Assembly (NCBI RefSeq): GCF_002198655.1
Contig: NZ_MWLN01000223.1
Span: 1-33,195 of the forward strand
Reading direction: 5' to 3'
Length of the DNA: 33,195 nt
Origin: Kineosporia sp. A_224
Lineage (GTDB): Bacteria; Actinomycetota; Actinomycetes; Actinomycetales; Kineosporiaceae
Part shown: one piece after another, positions 8,359 through 18,100 of the stretch
How the letters are laid out: each line of letters opens with the position of its first letter
Numbering within the stretch: position 1 is the first letter of the stretch
Program-made: the position numbers and the translations under genes
The notes under the pieces: model-generated
What the model saw: only the letters and a program-made list of their open reading frames with translations
Database searches by the model: none
Told to the model about the DNA's origin: nothing

Positions 8359-8373
8359 GACGGTTCGACCGTC
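8359..8373. terminator. Short GC hairpin after the DUF3592 gene
   Basis: GACGGT and ACCGTC form a 6-bp stem around a three-base TCG loop, 22 bases after the DUF3592 stop codon. No T-tract follows. It may end the upstream transcript; the evidence is fold and position only. Confidence 0.3.
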
Positions 8374-8396
8374 ACCCGAACGGAGCACGAGTCAAT

Positions 8397-8411
8397 CCCG
8401 GGCGATCCGGG
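8397..8411. promoter_or_regulatory. Inverted repeat upstream of the diguanylate cyclase
   Basis: CCCGG-GCGAT-CCGGG is a perfect 5-bp inverted repeat about 80 bases before the diguanylate cyclase start codon. Its position suits an operator or promoter-overlapping site. No regulator is known. A GAGGAGGCG ribosome binding site then lies directly ahead of ATG 8493. Confidence 0.25.
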
Positions 8412-8492
8412 CTTCAGTGGTTAGCCTGGCGACGTTTACTCATCGCAGTCAGCCGATCACTGTGAGCCATCCCGGGGGGATGAGGAGGCGCC

Positions 8493-9584
8493 ATGACGAA
8501 GAAGGCTGAACCGGATCTCGTCGTCGATCTCGTCAGTGCCGAGAGCGCGCCGCCGCACGGCGGGGACGAGCGCTTCCGGGCTCTCTTCGAGCACGCGCCG
8601 GTCGGGGTCGCGCTGTGCGACCCGAACGGCCGCTTCGTCGACGTGAACCCGAGCTTCCGCGACCTGCTCGTCGGCACCGGGATCGACCCGGACGACGGCA
8701 GCCTGGAGGACCTCGTCCGGTACGCCGCGCCGGGCAGCGACGAGGCGACCGGCTGGCTCGACGACCTCGGCCGGGTCCGGGCGGGCACCCGGGACGTCGC
8801 CTGGGCGGAGGTCTCGGTCGCCCCGCCGGACGCCGCCCCGCGCTGGCTCGAGGCGACCGCCGTCCGCGTCGTCCTCGGCGACCAGCCGTACCTCCTCGCC
8901 CACATCGACGACACGACCCGGCGCCGGCTCGAGGAGCAGCGGCTCGTCCGGCTCGCGCTGCACGACGGGCTCACCGGGCTGGCGAACCGCACCTTGCTCG
9001 CGGAGCGGCTCGAGGACGCCCTCGCCCGCGGTGCCCGCTCCGGTCTGCCGGTCGGCGTGATCTACCTGGACCTCGACGGCTTCAAGGGTGTCAACGACCG
9101 GTTCGGCCACGCGGCCGGCGACGAGCTCCTCGTCGCCGTCGCCGAACGGCTGACCCGGGTGCTCCGCGCCGGGGACACGGCGGGCCGGCTCGGGGGCGAC
9201 GAGTTCCTCGTCGTCGCCGGGGACGTCGTCGACGCCGCCGCGCTCGCCGAGATCATGCGGCGCGTCGAGGCGGCGCTGCGGGTGCCGATCCCGGTGGACG
9301 GCGCGGAGGTCGTCGTCGTCGCGAGCTGCGGAGCGGTGCTCAGCCGCCCGGGGGAGACCGCCGACACCGTCGTGCGTCGCGCGGACGCCGCGATGTACGC
9401 CGCCAAGCGCGCCCGCAGGCGTCGCACGACCCGCCGTCCGCCGGCGCAGACCGACCCGGTCCAACTCGCCCTGCTCCAGGAGCAGGCCGCGGTCGCCCGC
9501 CCGCCGGACGTCGTCCAGCCGGTCGCGCCGCGTCCCGCGCTGATCCAGGTGCCGGGCCAGGCAGGTCCGTCCCCGGCGAGCTGA
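8493..9584 (+). CDS. PAS-GGDEF diguanylate cyclase
   Basis: The 363-residue soluble protein has a PAS domain at about residues 25-130 (FRALFEHAPVGVALCDPNGR onward) and a GGDEF domain at about 145-300. The active-site motif is GGDEF at 234-238, so two GTP would be joined to cyclic di-GMP. The inhibitory I-site RxxD is present as RAGD at 225-228 with the standard spacing, so feedback inhibition by the product is expected. FDHVNDRFGHAAGDE-type residues (FKGVNDRFGHAAGDE) supply the nucleotide-binding strand. The PAS domain would sense a small ligand, redox state or light; its cofactor is not evident. There is no EAL domain and no membrane segment. The Pro/Gln-rich C-terminus is probably disordered. 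Confidence 0.93.
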   Translation: MTKKAEPDLVVDLVSAESAPPHGGDERFRALFEHAPVGVALCDPNGRFVDVNPSFRDLLVGTGIDPDDGSLEDLVRYAAPGSDEATGWLDDLGRVRAGTRDVAWAEVSVAPPDAAPRWLEATAVRVVLGDQPYLLAHIDDTTRRRLEEQRLVRLALHDGLTGLANRTLLAERLEDALARGARSGLPVGVIYLDLDGFKGVNDRFGHAAGDELLVAVAERLTRVLRAGDTAGRLGGDEFLVVAGDVVDAAALAEIMRRVEAALRVPIPVDGAEVVVVASCGAVLSRPGETADTVVRRADAAMYAAKRARRRRTTRRPPAQTDPVQLALLQEQAAVARPPDVVQPVAPRPALIQVPGQAGPSPAS

Positions 9585-9631
9585 CGGCCCCGCCGTGCGG
9601 TGACCAGGCCCGATGCCGCAGGCTGTGCCCT

Positions 9632-10882
9632 GTGGGGGAGCAGGAGTTCGACGTCGCGGTCCTCGGCGCGGGCGGCGCCGGGCTGTCCGTCGTCGTCGCG
9701 CTCGACCGGCTGGCCCGCGAGCGACGGGCCCGCGGCGAGGACGTCACCGTCCCGTCGGTGGTGCTCGTCGACCCGGTGGTCCGCGCCGGGGCCGACCGCA
9801 CGTGGTGCTTCTGGGACGTCCCGGACGGCGAGGTGCTCGGTGCCGTCGAGGGCGCCGTCCACCGGCAGTGGCGGCGCGTCGAGGTCGTCGGCCCGGACGG
9901 CGAGGTCGGCGTCCACGACCTGAACCCGCTGCGGTACGTCATGGTCCGGTCGGCGGACTTCTACGCGCTCGCGGACAAGGCGGTCGTCTCGCTCGGCGTC
10001 GAGCGGGTCGTCGCCGCGGTGAGCGACGTCGTGGACGGCACGCCGTCCGGCGCGCGCTCGCAGGTCCGGACGACGGACGGCCGGACGCTGTCCGCGCGCT
10101 GGGTCCTCGACTCCCGCCCGGCCGCCCCGCGACGTCCGGCGAACACGGCCTGGCTGCAGCACTTCCGCGGCCGGACCGTCGCGTTCGACCCGGCGACCCT
10201 GCGACCCGGCGCCCTCGACCCGCAGGTCCCGGTCCTCATGGACTTCACGACCCCGCAGCCGCAGCACGCCGTGAGCTTCGGCTACGTCCTGCCGCTCGAC
10301 GACCGGCGCGCGCTCGTCGAGTACACGGAGTTCTCCCGCGCCCGCCTCACCGACGAGCAGTACGACACCGCGCTGCGCGGCTACCTCGAGGCCCGGTTCG
10401 GTGCGGCCGCCGCGGCCGCCGCCGTCGTCGAGGAGGTCGAGGACGGCGCGATCCCCATGTCGGACGCCGTCCTCGACGCCCGCCCCGCACCCGGCCGGTT
10501 CCGGATCGGTACCGCCGGCGGCGCGACCCGCCCCTCGACCGGCTACACCTTCGCCGCGATGCAGCGCCAGGCGCACGCGATCGCCGAGGCACTCCTCGAC
10601 GGCCGCCCCCCGGCACCGCCCGCGGCCTACTCGCACCGCCACCTCTGGATGGACGCCGTCCTGCTGCGCGCCCTCGACCGAGGCCGCACCGGCGGCGCCG
10701 CGCTGCTCGCGACCCTCTTCGCCCGCAACCGCCCGGCCGACGTCCTGCGCTTCCTCGACAGCGGGACCACCCTCGTCGAGGACCTCACCCTCATGCGGAC
10801 GACCCCGGTCCTCGCGATGACCGCCGCCGCGTTCGGCGACGCCGCCGCCCGCCTGCGCCGCCGCGTCACCCGCCCCGCCTGA
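9632..10882 (+). CDS. crtY: FAD-dependent lycopene beta-cyclase (CrtY/CrtL type)
   Basis: The 416-residue protein begins with a Rossmann FAD-binding fingerprint, VLGAGGAG (residues 10-17). It carries RTWCFWD at 56-62, the hallmark of CrtY/CrtL cyclases. GGATRPSTGYTF lies near 295-306 and FLDSGTTLVEDLTLMRTTP near 373-391, both conserved in this family. It would cyclise the psi ends of lycopene to beta rings, giving gamma- and beta-carotene at the membrane. GTG 9632 is the start. No other carotenoid gene is within view, so it is an isolated pathway step here. The preceding diguanylate cyclase gene is 47 bases away on the same strand and could share a transcript. Confidence 0.9.
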   Translation: MGEQEFDVAVLGAGGAGLSVVVALDRLARERRARGEDVTVPSVVLVDPVVRAGADRTWCFWDVPDGEVLGAVEGAVHRQWRRVEVVGPDGEVGVHDLNPLRYVMVRSADFYALADKAVVSLGVERVVAAVSDVVDGTPSGARSQVRTTDGRTLSARWVLDSRPAAPRRPANTAWLQHFRGRTVAFDPATLRPGALDPQVPVLMDFTTPQPQHAVSFGYVLPLDDRRALVEYTEFSRARLTDEQYDTALRGYLEARFGAAAAAAAVVEEVEDGAIPMSDAVLDARPAPGRFRIGTAGGATRPSTGYTFAAMQRQAHAIAEALLDGRPPAPPAAYSHRHLWMDAVLLRALDRGRTGGAALLATLFARNRPADVLRFLDSGTTLVEDLTLMRTTPVLAMTAAAFGDAAARLRRRVTRPA

Positions 10883-10949
10883 GCCTGTCCCACCGCGCCT
10901 GGACCCTCCCGCGTCGGGCGCCCGGAAGGTATGCCCCTCGCGAGACTTT

Positions 10950-10971
10950 GCTCTGCCATCAGGAGCGAGCC
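10950..10971 (-). repeat. REP-like 22-bp repeat, inverted copy
   Basis: This 22-bp segment is the reverse complement of the two repeats at 11098-11119 and 11133-11154 with a single mismatch in 22. The flanking bases (TTTG before, CAAG after) are also partly shared. With the other copies it could fold into a large stem. It lies between convergent or co-oriented genes and encodes nothing. Confidence 0.6.
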
Positions 10972-10983
10972 AAGCCACCGTGC

Positions 10984-11019
10984 GCCCGAGCGTGTGCCCG
11001 AGCGTGTGCCCGAGCGTGA
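10984..11019 (+). repeat. Tandem repeat, three 12-bp units
   Basis: GCCCGAGCGTGT occurs three times head to tail, the third unit ending in A instead of T. It lies inside the intergenic repeat patch between the lycopene cyclase and the VOC gene. The whole gap (10883-11297) shows no credible coding frame; it holds only these repeats and GC-rich filler. Confidence 0.75.
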
Positions 11020-11092
11020 CGCGGAGCGGTCGCGCTGGCCGCCCCTGGCGCACATGCTCGGGGTCACGCCCGCGCACACGCTGAGCGCCGTC

Positions 11093-11155
11093 GTCCTGGC
11101 TCGCTCGTGATGGCAGAGCAGGCGGGGGTCCTGGCTCGCTCGTGATGGCAGAGCA
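11093..11155 (+). repeat. Two direct copies of a REP-like repeat (35-bp period)
   Basis: GTCCTGGCTCGCTCGTGATG followed by GCAGAGCA begins at 11093 and again at 11128, identical over 28 bases with a 35-bp period. An inverted copy of the core lies at 10950-10971. The arrangement of one inverted and two direct copies around a GC-rich centre resembles a dispersed extragenic palindromic element. The repeat lies about 140 bases before the VOC gene. Confidence 0.7.
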
Positions 11156-11297
11156 AAGCACCCGCACCCCCTGTCCTCGCCCGCCTCCCGACGCCGACCG
11201 CGGGCAGGGCGAGACGGGTGACACGCCTGCGCCGTCCGGGTGACGAACCGGGACCTCCGGTGCAGACCGACCACCCGCTCCGTGGTCTCATCGAGGT

Positions 11298-11936
11298 ATG
11301 CGCCTGGATCATCTCTCGTACGCGGCGGAGCACGACGGTCTCCGGGCCACGGCGGCCCGGCTCGGGAAGGCGATCGGCGTCGCACCGGTCGACGGCGGGC
11401 TGCATCCGCGGTTCGGCACCCGCAACGTCGTCCTGCCGCTCGCCGGCGGGCACTACGTCGAGGTCGTCGAGGTGCTCGAGCACCCGGTCGCGGACAAGGC
11501 GCCGTACGGTCGCGCCGTCCGGGCCCGGTCGCAGGCGGGCGGCGGGTGGCTCGGCTGGGCCGTCGCCGTCGACGACCTCGCGCCGGTCGAGGCGCGGCTG
11601 GGCCGGCAGGCGGTCCCGGGCAACCGGCACCGGCCCGACGGCGTCGAGCTGCGCTGGCACCAGATCGGCATCAACGGGCTCATCGCCGACCCGCAGCTGC
11701 CGTTCTTCACGCACTGGGAGGTCGAGCCCGGGCTGCACCCGTCGGTCGACGCCGACGGCACGGTCAAGCTCGCCGGCCTGCGGATCGCGGGCAGCCCCGA
11801 GCGCCTGTGCGAGTGGCTCGGGCAGCCGGGCGACCACCCGCTCGACGAGGTCGACGTCGAGTGGGTCGCCCCGCACGGCACCCCGGGCCTGCTCTCGGCG
11901 TTCTTCGACACCCCGACGGGCCGCGTCGAGGTCTGA
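11298..11936 (+). CDS. VOC superfamily protein (glyoxalase-3-like domain)
   Basis: The 212-residue protein begins MRLDHLSYAA, the metal-ligand first strand of vicinal-oxygen-chelate folds, and continues with LHPRFGTRNVVLPLAGGHYVEVVEV (positions about 34-58). The second half repeats the strand-helix pattern ending in DTPTGRVEV. Its size and the GTRN...L.GG.Y.E motif fit the Glyoxalase_3-like group of unknown substrate. Candidate metal ligands are His5 and a Glu in VEVVEV. GAGGT sits just before ATG 11298. It converges on copA with 28 bases between the stop codons. Confidence 0.82.
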   Translation: MRLDHLSYAAEHDGLRATAARLGKAIGVAPVDGGLHPRFGTRNVVLPLAGGHYVEVVEVLEHPVADKAPYGRAVRARSQAGGGWLGWAVAVDDLAPVEARLGRQAVPGNRHRPDGVELRWHQIGINGLIADPQLPFFTHWEVEPGLHPSVDADGTVKLAGLRIAGSPERLCEWLGQPGDHPLDEVDVEWVAPHGTPGLLSAFFDTPTGRVEV

Positions 11937-11964
11937 GCGACCGGACGACGGTCCGACGGCGTCC

Positions 11965-14370
11965 TCAGCGGTGCGGCGTGAACCGCCGCAGCCGCAACGA
12001 GTTCGTCACGACGAAGACGCTGCTGAACGCCATCGCCCCGCCCGCGACGAGCGGGTTGAGCAGCCCGAGCGCGGCGAGCGGCAGCGCGGCCACGTTGTAG
12101 GCGAACGCCCAGAACAGGTTGCCCTTGATCGTCGCGAGGGTGCGGCGTGAGAGCGCGATCGCGTCGGCGGCCGAGCGCAGGTCCGACCGCACGAGCGTGA
12201 GGTCGCCCGCCTCGATCGCGACGTCCGTGCCGCTGCCCATCGTCAGGCCGAGGTCGGCCTGGGCCAGGGCCGCGGCGTCGTTGACGCCGTCCCCGACCAT
12301 CGCGACGACGCGCCCCTGCGCCTGGAGCCGCCGGACGACGTCCACCTTGCCCTCCGGGGCCACCCCGGCGACGACGTCCTCGGCCGCGATCCCGACCTCG
12401 GCGGCGACCGCCGCGGCGGCCCGCGCGTTGTCGCCGGTGAGCAGCACCGGCCGCAGCCCGAGCGCCCGCAGCGCGGCGACCGCCTCTCGGGAGGTCGGCT
12501 TGAGCGTGTCCGCGACGGCGAGCATCCCGCGCGCCGCGCCGTCCCAGCCGACGAGCACCGCCGTCCGGCCCGCGGTCTCCGCCGCGTCGAGCGCCGCGTC
12601 GAGGTCGGCCGGGACGGCGAGCCCGCGGCCGGCGAGCAGCGCGCGGCTGCCGACGGTGACGTCGAGGGCCGCGCCGTGCGCCGTCCGGACCGTGCCCGTG
12701 ACGCCCTGGCCGGCCGTCGAGACGAACTGCTCGACGTCCGGCAGCGTGCCGCCGAGCGCGGCGAGCCGCTCCCGTGCGGCGTCCGTGACCGCGGCGGCGA
12801 CCGGGTGCTCGCTGCCCGACTCGACCGCACCCGCGAGCCGCAGCGCGTCGTCCGCGTCGAAGCCCGCCGCGCGGGCGTCGTCCGACGCCGTGACGTCGAC
12901 GAGCCGCATCCGGCCCTGGGTGATGGTGCCGGTCTTGTCCAGGACGACGGTGTCGGCGCGCCGGGTCTGCTCGAGCACCTCGGGGCCCTTGATGACGATG
13001 CCGAGCTGGGCGCCGCGGCCGGTGCCGACGAGCAGCGCCGTCGGGGTCGCGAGGCCGAGCGCGCACGGGCACGCGATGACGAGGACCGACACCGCCGCGG
13101 TGAACGCCGCCGTGACGTCCCCGGTGACGACGAGCCAGGTGACGAGGGTGCCGACCGCGATGACGAGCACGACCGGCACGAACACCGCCGAGACCCGGTC
13201 CGCGAGCCGCTGCACGGGGGCCTTGCCGCTCTGCGCGGCCGTGACGAGCCGGCCGATCTGGGCGAGCCGGGTGTCGGCGCCGACCCGGGTCGCCCGGAGC
13301 ACGAGCCGGCCCGACGTGTTGACCGTCGCGCCAGTGACCGTGTCACCGGGGCCGACGTCGACCGGCACCGGCTCGCCGGTGAGCAGGGACTCGTCGAGCG
13401 CGCTCGTGCCCTCGACGACGACCGCGTCGGTCGCGACCTTCTCCCCGGGGCGGACGACGAACAGGTCGCCGACCGCGAGCCGGTCGACGGGCACCCGCTC
13501 CTCGGTCCGGCTGCCGTCGTCGCCGACGCGCAGCCGGGCGACGTCCTTGGCGCCGAGCTCGAGCAGCGCGCGCATGGCGGCCCCCGAGCGGCGCTTCGCG
13601 CGGGCCTCGGCGTACCGCCCCGCGAGCAGGAAGACCGTGACGACGGCCGCGACCTCGAGGTACAGGTCGGCGCCGCCCATGGCCCGCATGGCCGCCATGT
13701 CCATCCGCATGCCCGTGCCGACGTCGCCGCTCGCGGTGAAGAGCAGGGCGTACAGGGACCACAGGTAGGCGGCGGTGACGCCGAGGCTGACGAGGGTGTC
13801 CATCGTCGTCGCGCCGTGCCGGGCGTTGACGACGGCCGCGCGGTGGAACGGCCAGGCGCCCCACACCGCGACGGGCGAGGCGAGGGTCAGGGCGATCCAC
13901 TGCCAGCCGTCGAAGGCCAGCGCCGGGACCATCGACAGCACGAGCACCGGCAGCGCCAGCGCGGCACTGACGAGCAGCCGCTGCCGCAGGGCCTCGAGGC
14001 GGGTGTCCGCGGCGTCGGTCACGGGCGCGGACGACGGTCCGCCGGTCGTGACGTCGGGCTGCGGCGGAGCGGGCGGCGGCGGGAGGGTCGCGCCGTACCC
14101 GGTCTTCTCGATCGTCGCGATCAGGTCGTGCGGGTCGAGCGCCGCGGGGAACGACACGTGCGCGCTCTCGGTCGCGTAGTTCACGGACGCCGTGACGCCG
14201 TCCATCCGGTTGAGCTTCTTCTCGATCCGGGCGGCGCACGAGGCGCAGGTCATGCCGGAGACCGGCAGGTCGAGCGTGACGAGCGGGACGACGGGCGCCG
14301 GGGCGGCCGGCACTGTCGCGGGAGTCGGGGGCGTCGAGGGCGGCGGGGTGTCAGTCGTCGACGACGGCAT
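11965..14370 (-). CDS. copA: Cu(I)-exporting P-type ATPase CopA
   Basis: The 801-residue P1B-1 ATPase has a Pro/Thr-rich leader, then an N-terminal heavy-metal domain with GMTCASC at 39-45. About eight membrane helices follow. The intramembrane metal site CPCALG lies near 434-439, the phosphorylated Asp in DKTGTIT near 476, the nucleotide-domain SEHPVAAA motif near 520, and GDGVND near 691. A C-terminal MAFSS in the last helix region matches the MxxSS motif of copper ATPases. It would pump Cu(I) out of the cell. Its start overlaps the 3' end of copZ by 20 bases, so the two are coupled, and it lies downstream of csoR in the same operon. A single metal-binding domain in front is normal for bacterial CopA. 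Confidence 0.95.
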   Translation of the reverse strand: MPSSTTDTPPPSTPPTPATVPAAPAPVVPLVTLDLPVSGMTCASCAARIEKKLNRMDGVTASVNYATESAHVSFPAALDPHDLIATIEKTGYGATLPPPPAPPQPDVTTGGPSSAPVTDAADTRLEALRQRLLVSAALALPVLVLSMVPALAFDGWQWIALTLASPVAVWGAWPFHRAAVVNARHGATTMDTLVSLGVTAAYLWSLYALLFTASGDVGTGMRMDMAAMRAMGGADLYLEVAAVVTVFLLAGRYAEARAKRRSGAAMRALLELGAKDVARLRVGDDGSRTEERVPVDRLAVGDLFVVRPGEKVATDAVVVEGTSALDESLLTGEPVPVDVGPGDTVTGATVNTSGRLVLRATRVGADTRLAQIGRLVTAAQSGKAPVQRLADRVSAVFVPVVLVIAVGTLVTWLVVTGDVTAAFTAAVSVLVIACPCALGLATPTALLVGTGRGAQLGIVIKGPEVLEQTRRADTVVLDKTGTITQGRMRLVDVTASDDARAAGFDADDALRLAGAVESGSEHPVAAAVTDAARERLAALGGTLPDVEQFVSTAGQGVTGTVRTAHGAALDVTVGSRALLAGRGLAVPADLDAALDAAETAGRTAVLVGWDGAARGMLAVADTLKPTSREAVAALRALGLRPVLLTGDNARAAAAVAAEVGIAAEDVVAGVAPEGKVDVVRRLQAQGRVVAMVGDGVNDAAALAQADLGLTMGSGTDVAIEAGDLTLVRSDLRSAADAIALSRRTLATIKGNLFWAFAYNVAALPLAALGLLNPLVAGGAMAFSSVFVVTNSLRLRRFTPHR

Positions 14371-14569
14371 AGCCGGCCTCGTCCACGGCGGCCTTGACCG
14401 CCTCGCCGTCGAGCGGGGCGTCGCTGGTGACGGAGACGTTCGACGTCCCGCCGGCGACGAGGTCCACGGTCACGTCCCGGACGCCGGCGAGCTCCTTGAG
14501 CTCCTCGGTCACCGCGTTGACGCAGTGCGAGCAGGTCATGCCGGCGACGTGGACGACGGTGGTGGTCAC
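14351..14569 (-). CDS. copZ: CopZ-type copper chaperone
   Basis: The 72-residue protein is one ferredoxin-like heavy-metal-associated domain with GMTCSHC near residues 10-16 and the usual second helix ending EAGYAVVDD. It would carry Cu(I) and hand it to CopA or to CsoR. GTG 14569 is the start and is preceded by AGGAGA at good spacing. It lies 55 bases after csoR and overlaps copA by 20 bases. Confidence 0.93.
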   Translation of the reverse strand: MTTTVVHVAGMTCSHCVNAVTEELKELAGVRDVTVDLVAGGTSNVSVTSDAPLDGEAVKAAVDEAGYAVVDD

Positions 14570-14624
14570 TTCGGTCTCCTCGTTGAGCGTGGTGCTTCGT
14601 GGTTCGGTGAGCGCAGGGTGCTTG

Positions 14625-14906
14625 TCAGCTGCGGACGAGCCGGGCGATCGCGTCGGCGGCCTCGCGGACCTTGGTCGCCGCGGCCTCGTCGGACTCCCGG
14701 GCCGCGTCGACGACGCAGTGCCCGACGTGGTCCTCGAGCAGGCCGAGACTCACGGCCTGCAGGGCCTTGGTGACGGCCGCGACCTGGGTGAGGATGTCGA
14801 TGCAGTAGACGTCCTCCTCGACCATCCTGTGGATGCCGCGGACCTGCCCCTCGATCCGCCGCAGCCGGCGCAGGTAGTCGTCCTTGGAGCCCGAGTAGCC
14901 GGCCAT
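14625..14906 (-). CDS. csoR: Copper-sensing repressor CsoR
   Basis: The 93-residue all-helical protein belongs to the CsoR/RcnR (DUF156) family. The Cu(I) ligands Cys35, His60 and Cys64 have the C-x24-H-x3-C spacing of the Mycobacterium tuberculosis prototype. The RRLRRIEGQVRGI helix near 13-25 is the DNA-contacting surface. ATG 14906 is the start because the family's N-terminus begins just there. A matching palindrome lies 41 bases upstream, so the operon is probably autorepressed and released when Cu(I) binds. Confidence 0.95.
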   Translation of the reverse strand: MAGYSGSKDDYLRRLRRIEGQVRGIHRMVEEDVYCIDILTQVAAVTKALQAVSLGLLEDHVGHCVVDAARESDEAAATKVREAADAIARLVRS

Positions 14907-14947
14907 GACCCTCCCTCGACGTGGTCGCTGTCGTCCGGGCCAACACC

Positions 14948-14964
14948 ATACCCCCGCAGGGTAT
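14948..14964. promoter_or_regulatory. CsoR operator of the copper operon
   Basis: ATACCC-CCGCA-GGGTAT is a perfect 6-bp inverted repeat with a 5-bp GC centre, the form of known CsoR boxes (TACCC...GGGTA). It lies 41 bases upstream of the csoR start, where a promoter would be. It is the natural binding site for the CsoR encoded next to it. Confidence 0.85.
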
Positions 14965-15103
14965 TTCCGGCCGGGACCGTGGTCCCGCCCACCGCGTCGG
15001 GCGGGACCGGGTCCGGACGTCACCCCGGTCAGCGCGACCGACCTCGTGCGTGATCTCTATACTCGGCCGCCACAGTGACCATCGGCCCCGGGGGACCGCC
15101 GAC

Positions 15104-18100
15104 GTGAACTTCAGGGTGACCGTGCACGACCCGGGCACCGGGGCCTCCCGCACGGTCGAGGTGTCGGCGGCCCCGGAGTCGTCCGTCGCGTCCCTGCTCG
15201 CGGCGCTCCCGCTCGGCGGGCCCGGCTCCGCCTGGTTCGTCGGTGCCGCCTGGCTCGACCCTGCGTCCACCGTCGCCGACAGCCCGCTCGTCCCCGGCGC
15301 CGTGCTCTCCCTCGGCGCCCCCGGCCCCGACCCCAGGGCCCTCCCGCACGGTGCGGTCGGCGCGCTGCGCGCCCTCGACGGCCCGGACGCGGGTGCCGTG
15401 CACTGGCTCGCGATCGGCCGGCACGAGATCGCCCGGCGCCGGGACGCGTCCGTGCCAGTGCGCGACCCCGACGCGAGCCGCACCCACGCCGAGATCCGGC
15501 TCGAGCCGAACGGGACGGCGTCCGTCGCCGACCTCGGCTCCGCGAACGGCACGCGGGTGGACGGCGTCCCGCTCGCCCCGGGCACCGCGGCGGCGCTCGC
15601 GCCGGGTGCCGTGCTCGAGGTCGGGGCGGGCCTGTTCGAGTGGGTCCCGGTCGGTCCGCCGCCGCCCCCGCCCGTGCGCAGCCCGGACGCCCGGCTCGAC
15701 ATCGACCGGGCCTTCGCCGCGAGCCCGGCGATCGTGCCGGTCCGGGTCCGGATGCCGCAGCCGGTCGAGCGCAACGCCTCGTCGAAGGCGACCGCGGTGA
15801 CGACGGCCGTCGTGCCGCTCGTGCTCGGCGGCGTCATGGCCGTCGTCCTCCACTCGCCCGCGATGCTGCTGCTGGGCCTCTTCGGGCCCGTCGCGTGGGC
15901 CGCGCAGGCGTTCTTCGACCGGCGCAGCCGGGCCGCGAGCCAGTCCCGGTTCGACACCGCGAAGGCGGCCGTGCAGCAGACCATCGCCGCCGCCGTGACC
16001 ACCGAGGAGCGGGCCCGCCGCGCGGCCGCGCCCGACGTCCACGACGTGACGCTCGCCGCGACCGGGCGCCGTCGTGGTGTGTGGCCGCGCAACGCCGACT
16101 CGCCGGACGGGCTCGTCGTCAGGGTCGGCACCGGGAGCCGCCCGGCGGCCGTCGAGTGCGAGGGCGAGGTCTGGGAGGGCTTCGTCCCGCCGGTCGTCCG
16201 CGGCGTCCCGGTCACCGTCGACCTGCGCGCCGCCGGGGTGCTCGGGGTCGTCGGCCCCGCGACCGCCACCGCGGGCACCGCCCGCTGGCTCGTCGCCCAG
16301 CTCGCGACCCTGCGCTCGCCCGCCGACCTGCGGCTCGTCGTCGTCACCGCCGACCCGGGCGGCGCGGACGACCTCGCCTGGACGGCGTGGCTGCCGCACC
16401 TCGACCCCGGCGAGGACGGCGCCGTCCCGGTGCTCGTCGGCAGCACGGACAGCACCCGCCGGGACCGGATCGCCGAGCTGCGCGACCTCGTGACGCGTCG
16501 CAAGGACGCCGCCCGCGACAGCTTCGACGGGGGCCGGCCGGCGGGAGCACGGTTCGGCGAGGACGTCGTCGTGGTCCTCGACGGCGCGCTCGCGCTGCGC
16601 AAGCTGCCCGGCATCGAGACCGTCCTGCGCGAGGGGCCCGAGGTCGGCGTCCACACCGTCGCCGTCGACCGGCAGAGCCTCAACGAGATGCGCGCCGAGT
16701 GCGCCGTCGACGAGACCGGCGCCGTGCGGCTGACCCGCTCGCGCGTCGAGGAGCCGGTCACCGCGCACGCCGAGCAGATCTCCGCCGCGGACGCCGAACG
16801 GGTCGCCCGGGCGCTGTCCCCGCTGCGCGACCGGCTGACGCTCGCCGCCGCGGAGCGGGCCGTCCCGTACCCCGTGCGGTTCCTCGACCTGCTCGGGATC
16901 GCCCGGCCGACCCCGGACGACGTCGCGCGGGCCTGGGCGCGCACGCCGGGGCCGTGCACGAGGGTCGTGCTCGGTGCCGACGCCTCCGGCCCGGTGACCG
17001 TCGACCTCGCGGGGCAGGGTCCGCACACGATGCTCGGCGGGGCGACCGGCGCGGGGAAGAGCATCCTGCTCCAGACCCTCGTCACGTCGCTGCTCATGGC
17101 GAACCGGCCCGACGAGCTGAACCTGGTGCTCGTCGACTTCAAGGGCGGCAGCGCGTTCCTGCCCTTCCGGCGCTGCCCGCACGTCGTCTCGCTCATCCGC
17201 TCGACGGGCGAGACCGCCGCCGACGTCTTCGACGCGGCCGCCGCCGAGCGGGTGCTCGCGTCGGTGCGCGCCGAGGTGCGGCGCCGGGAGTCGATGCTCG
17301 CGCGGTTCGGCGGCGAGATCGACGAGTACTGGCGCTCCCGGGGCTCGGCCGGCTGGGAGCCGCTGCCCCGCCTCGTCCTCGTCTTCGACGAGTTCGCCCG
17401 CGTGCTCGAGACGTCGCCGAACTTCCTCGTCGAGCTCGTCAACGTCGCCGCGAAGGGCCGCTCGCTCGGGATGCACCTCGTGCTCGCGACGCAGTCCCTC
17501 CAGGGCAAGCTGTCGCCCGAGCTGAAGAACAACATCGACCTGCGGATCACGTTGCGGCAGAACGAGCCCGCCGACAGCGTCGAGGTGCTCGGCGTCCCGG
17601 ACGCCGCGTCGATCCCCGGCCGGCTCCGCGGCCGCGGGATGGTCCTCTGCACCAAGGACGAGACCCGCACCCCGACGCTCTTCCAGTCCGGCTACCTGGG
17701 CGACCCGCCGCCGACCGGCCAGGCGCCGCCGGCGCACGTGCGGCTGCTCGACTGGACGACGCTCGGCGAGCCACGGCCGGCCGACGCCACCGGGCCCCGC
17801 GGCGAGCGGACCGACCAGGTGCTCGCGATCGAGGCGATCGAGCAGGCGTCGGCGGATCTCGCTGCGCCGCAGCCGTTCCGGCCGCTGCTGCCGGCACTGC
17901 CCGTCGTCCTCCCGCTCGTCGACCTCCCGGCGCGCGCGACCGAGCCGGTCGCCGCGACCGCCGTCCCGTTCGGGCTCGTCGACGTGCCGGACCGGCAGTC
18001 CCAGCCGGCCGCCGTCCTCGACCTCGCGGGTACCGACCGGCTCCTCGTCGCGGGCGGGCCGCAGTCGGGCCGGACGACGGTCGCCGCGGCACTGCTCGCG

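Noticed and set aside
8374-8492. Possible cyclic di-GMP riboswitch or flagellar sigma promoter ahead of the diguanylate cyclase
   Set aside because: No GEMM-type aptamer core or tetraloop receptor is seen. A CTCA...GCCGAT pair exists, but the spacer is only nine bases, too short for the sigma-28 type.
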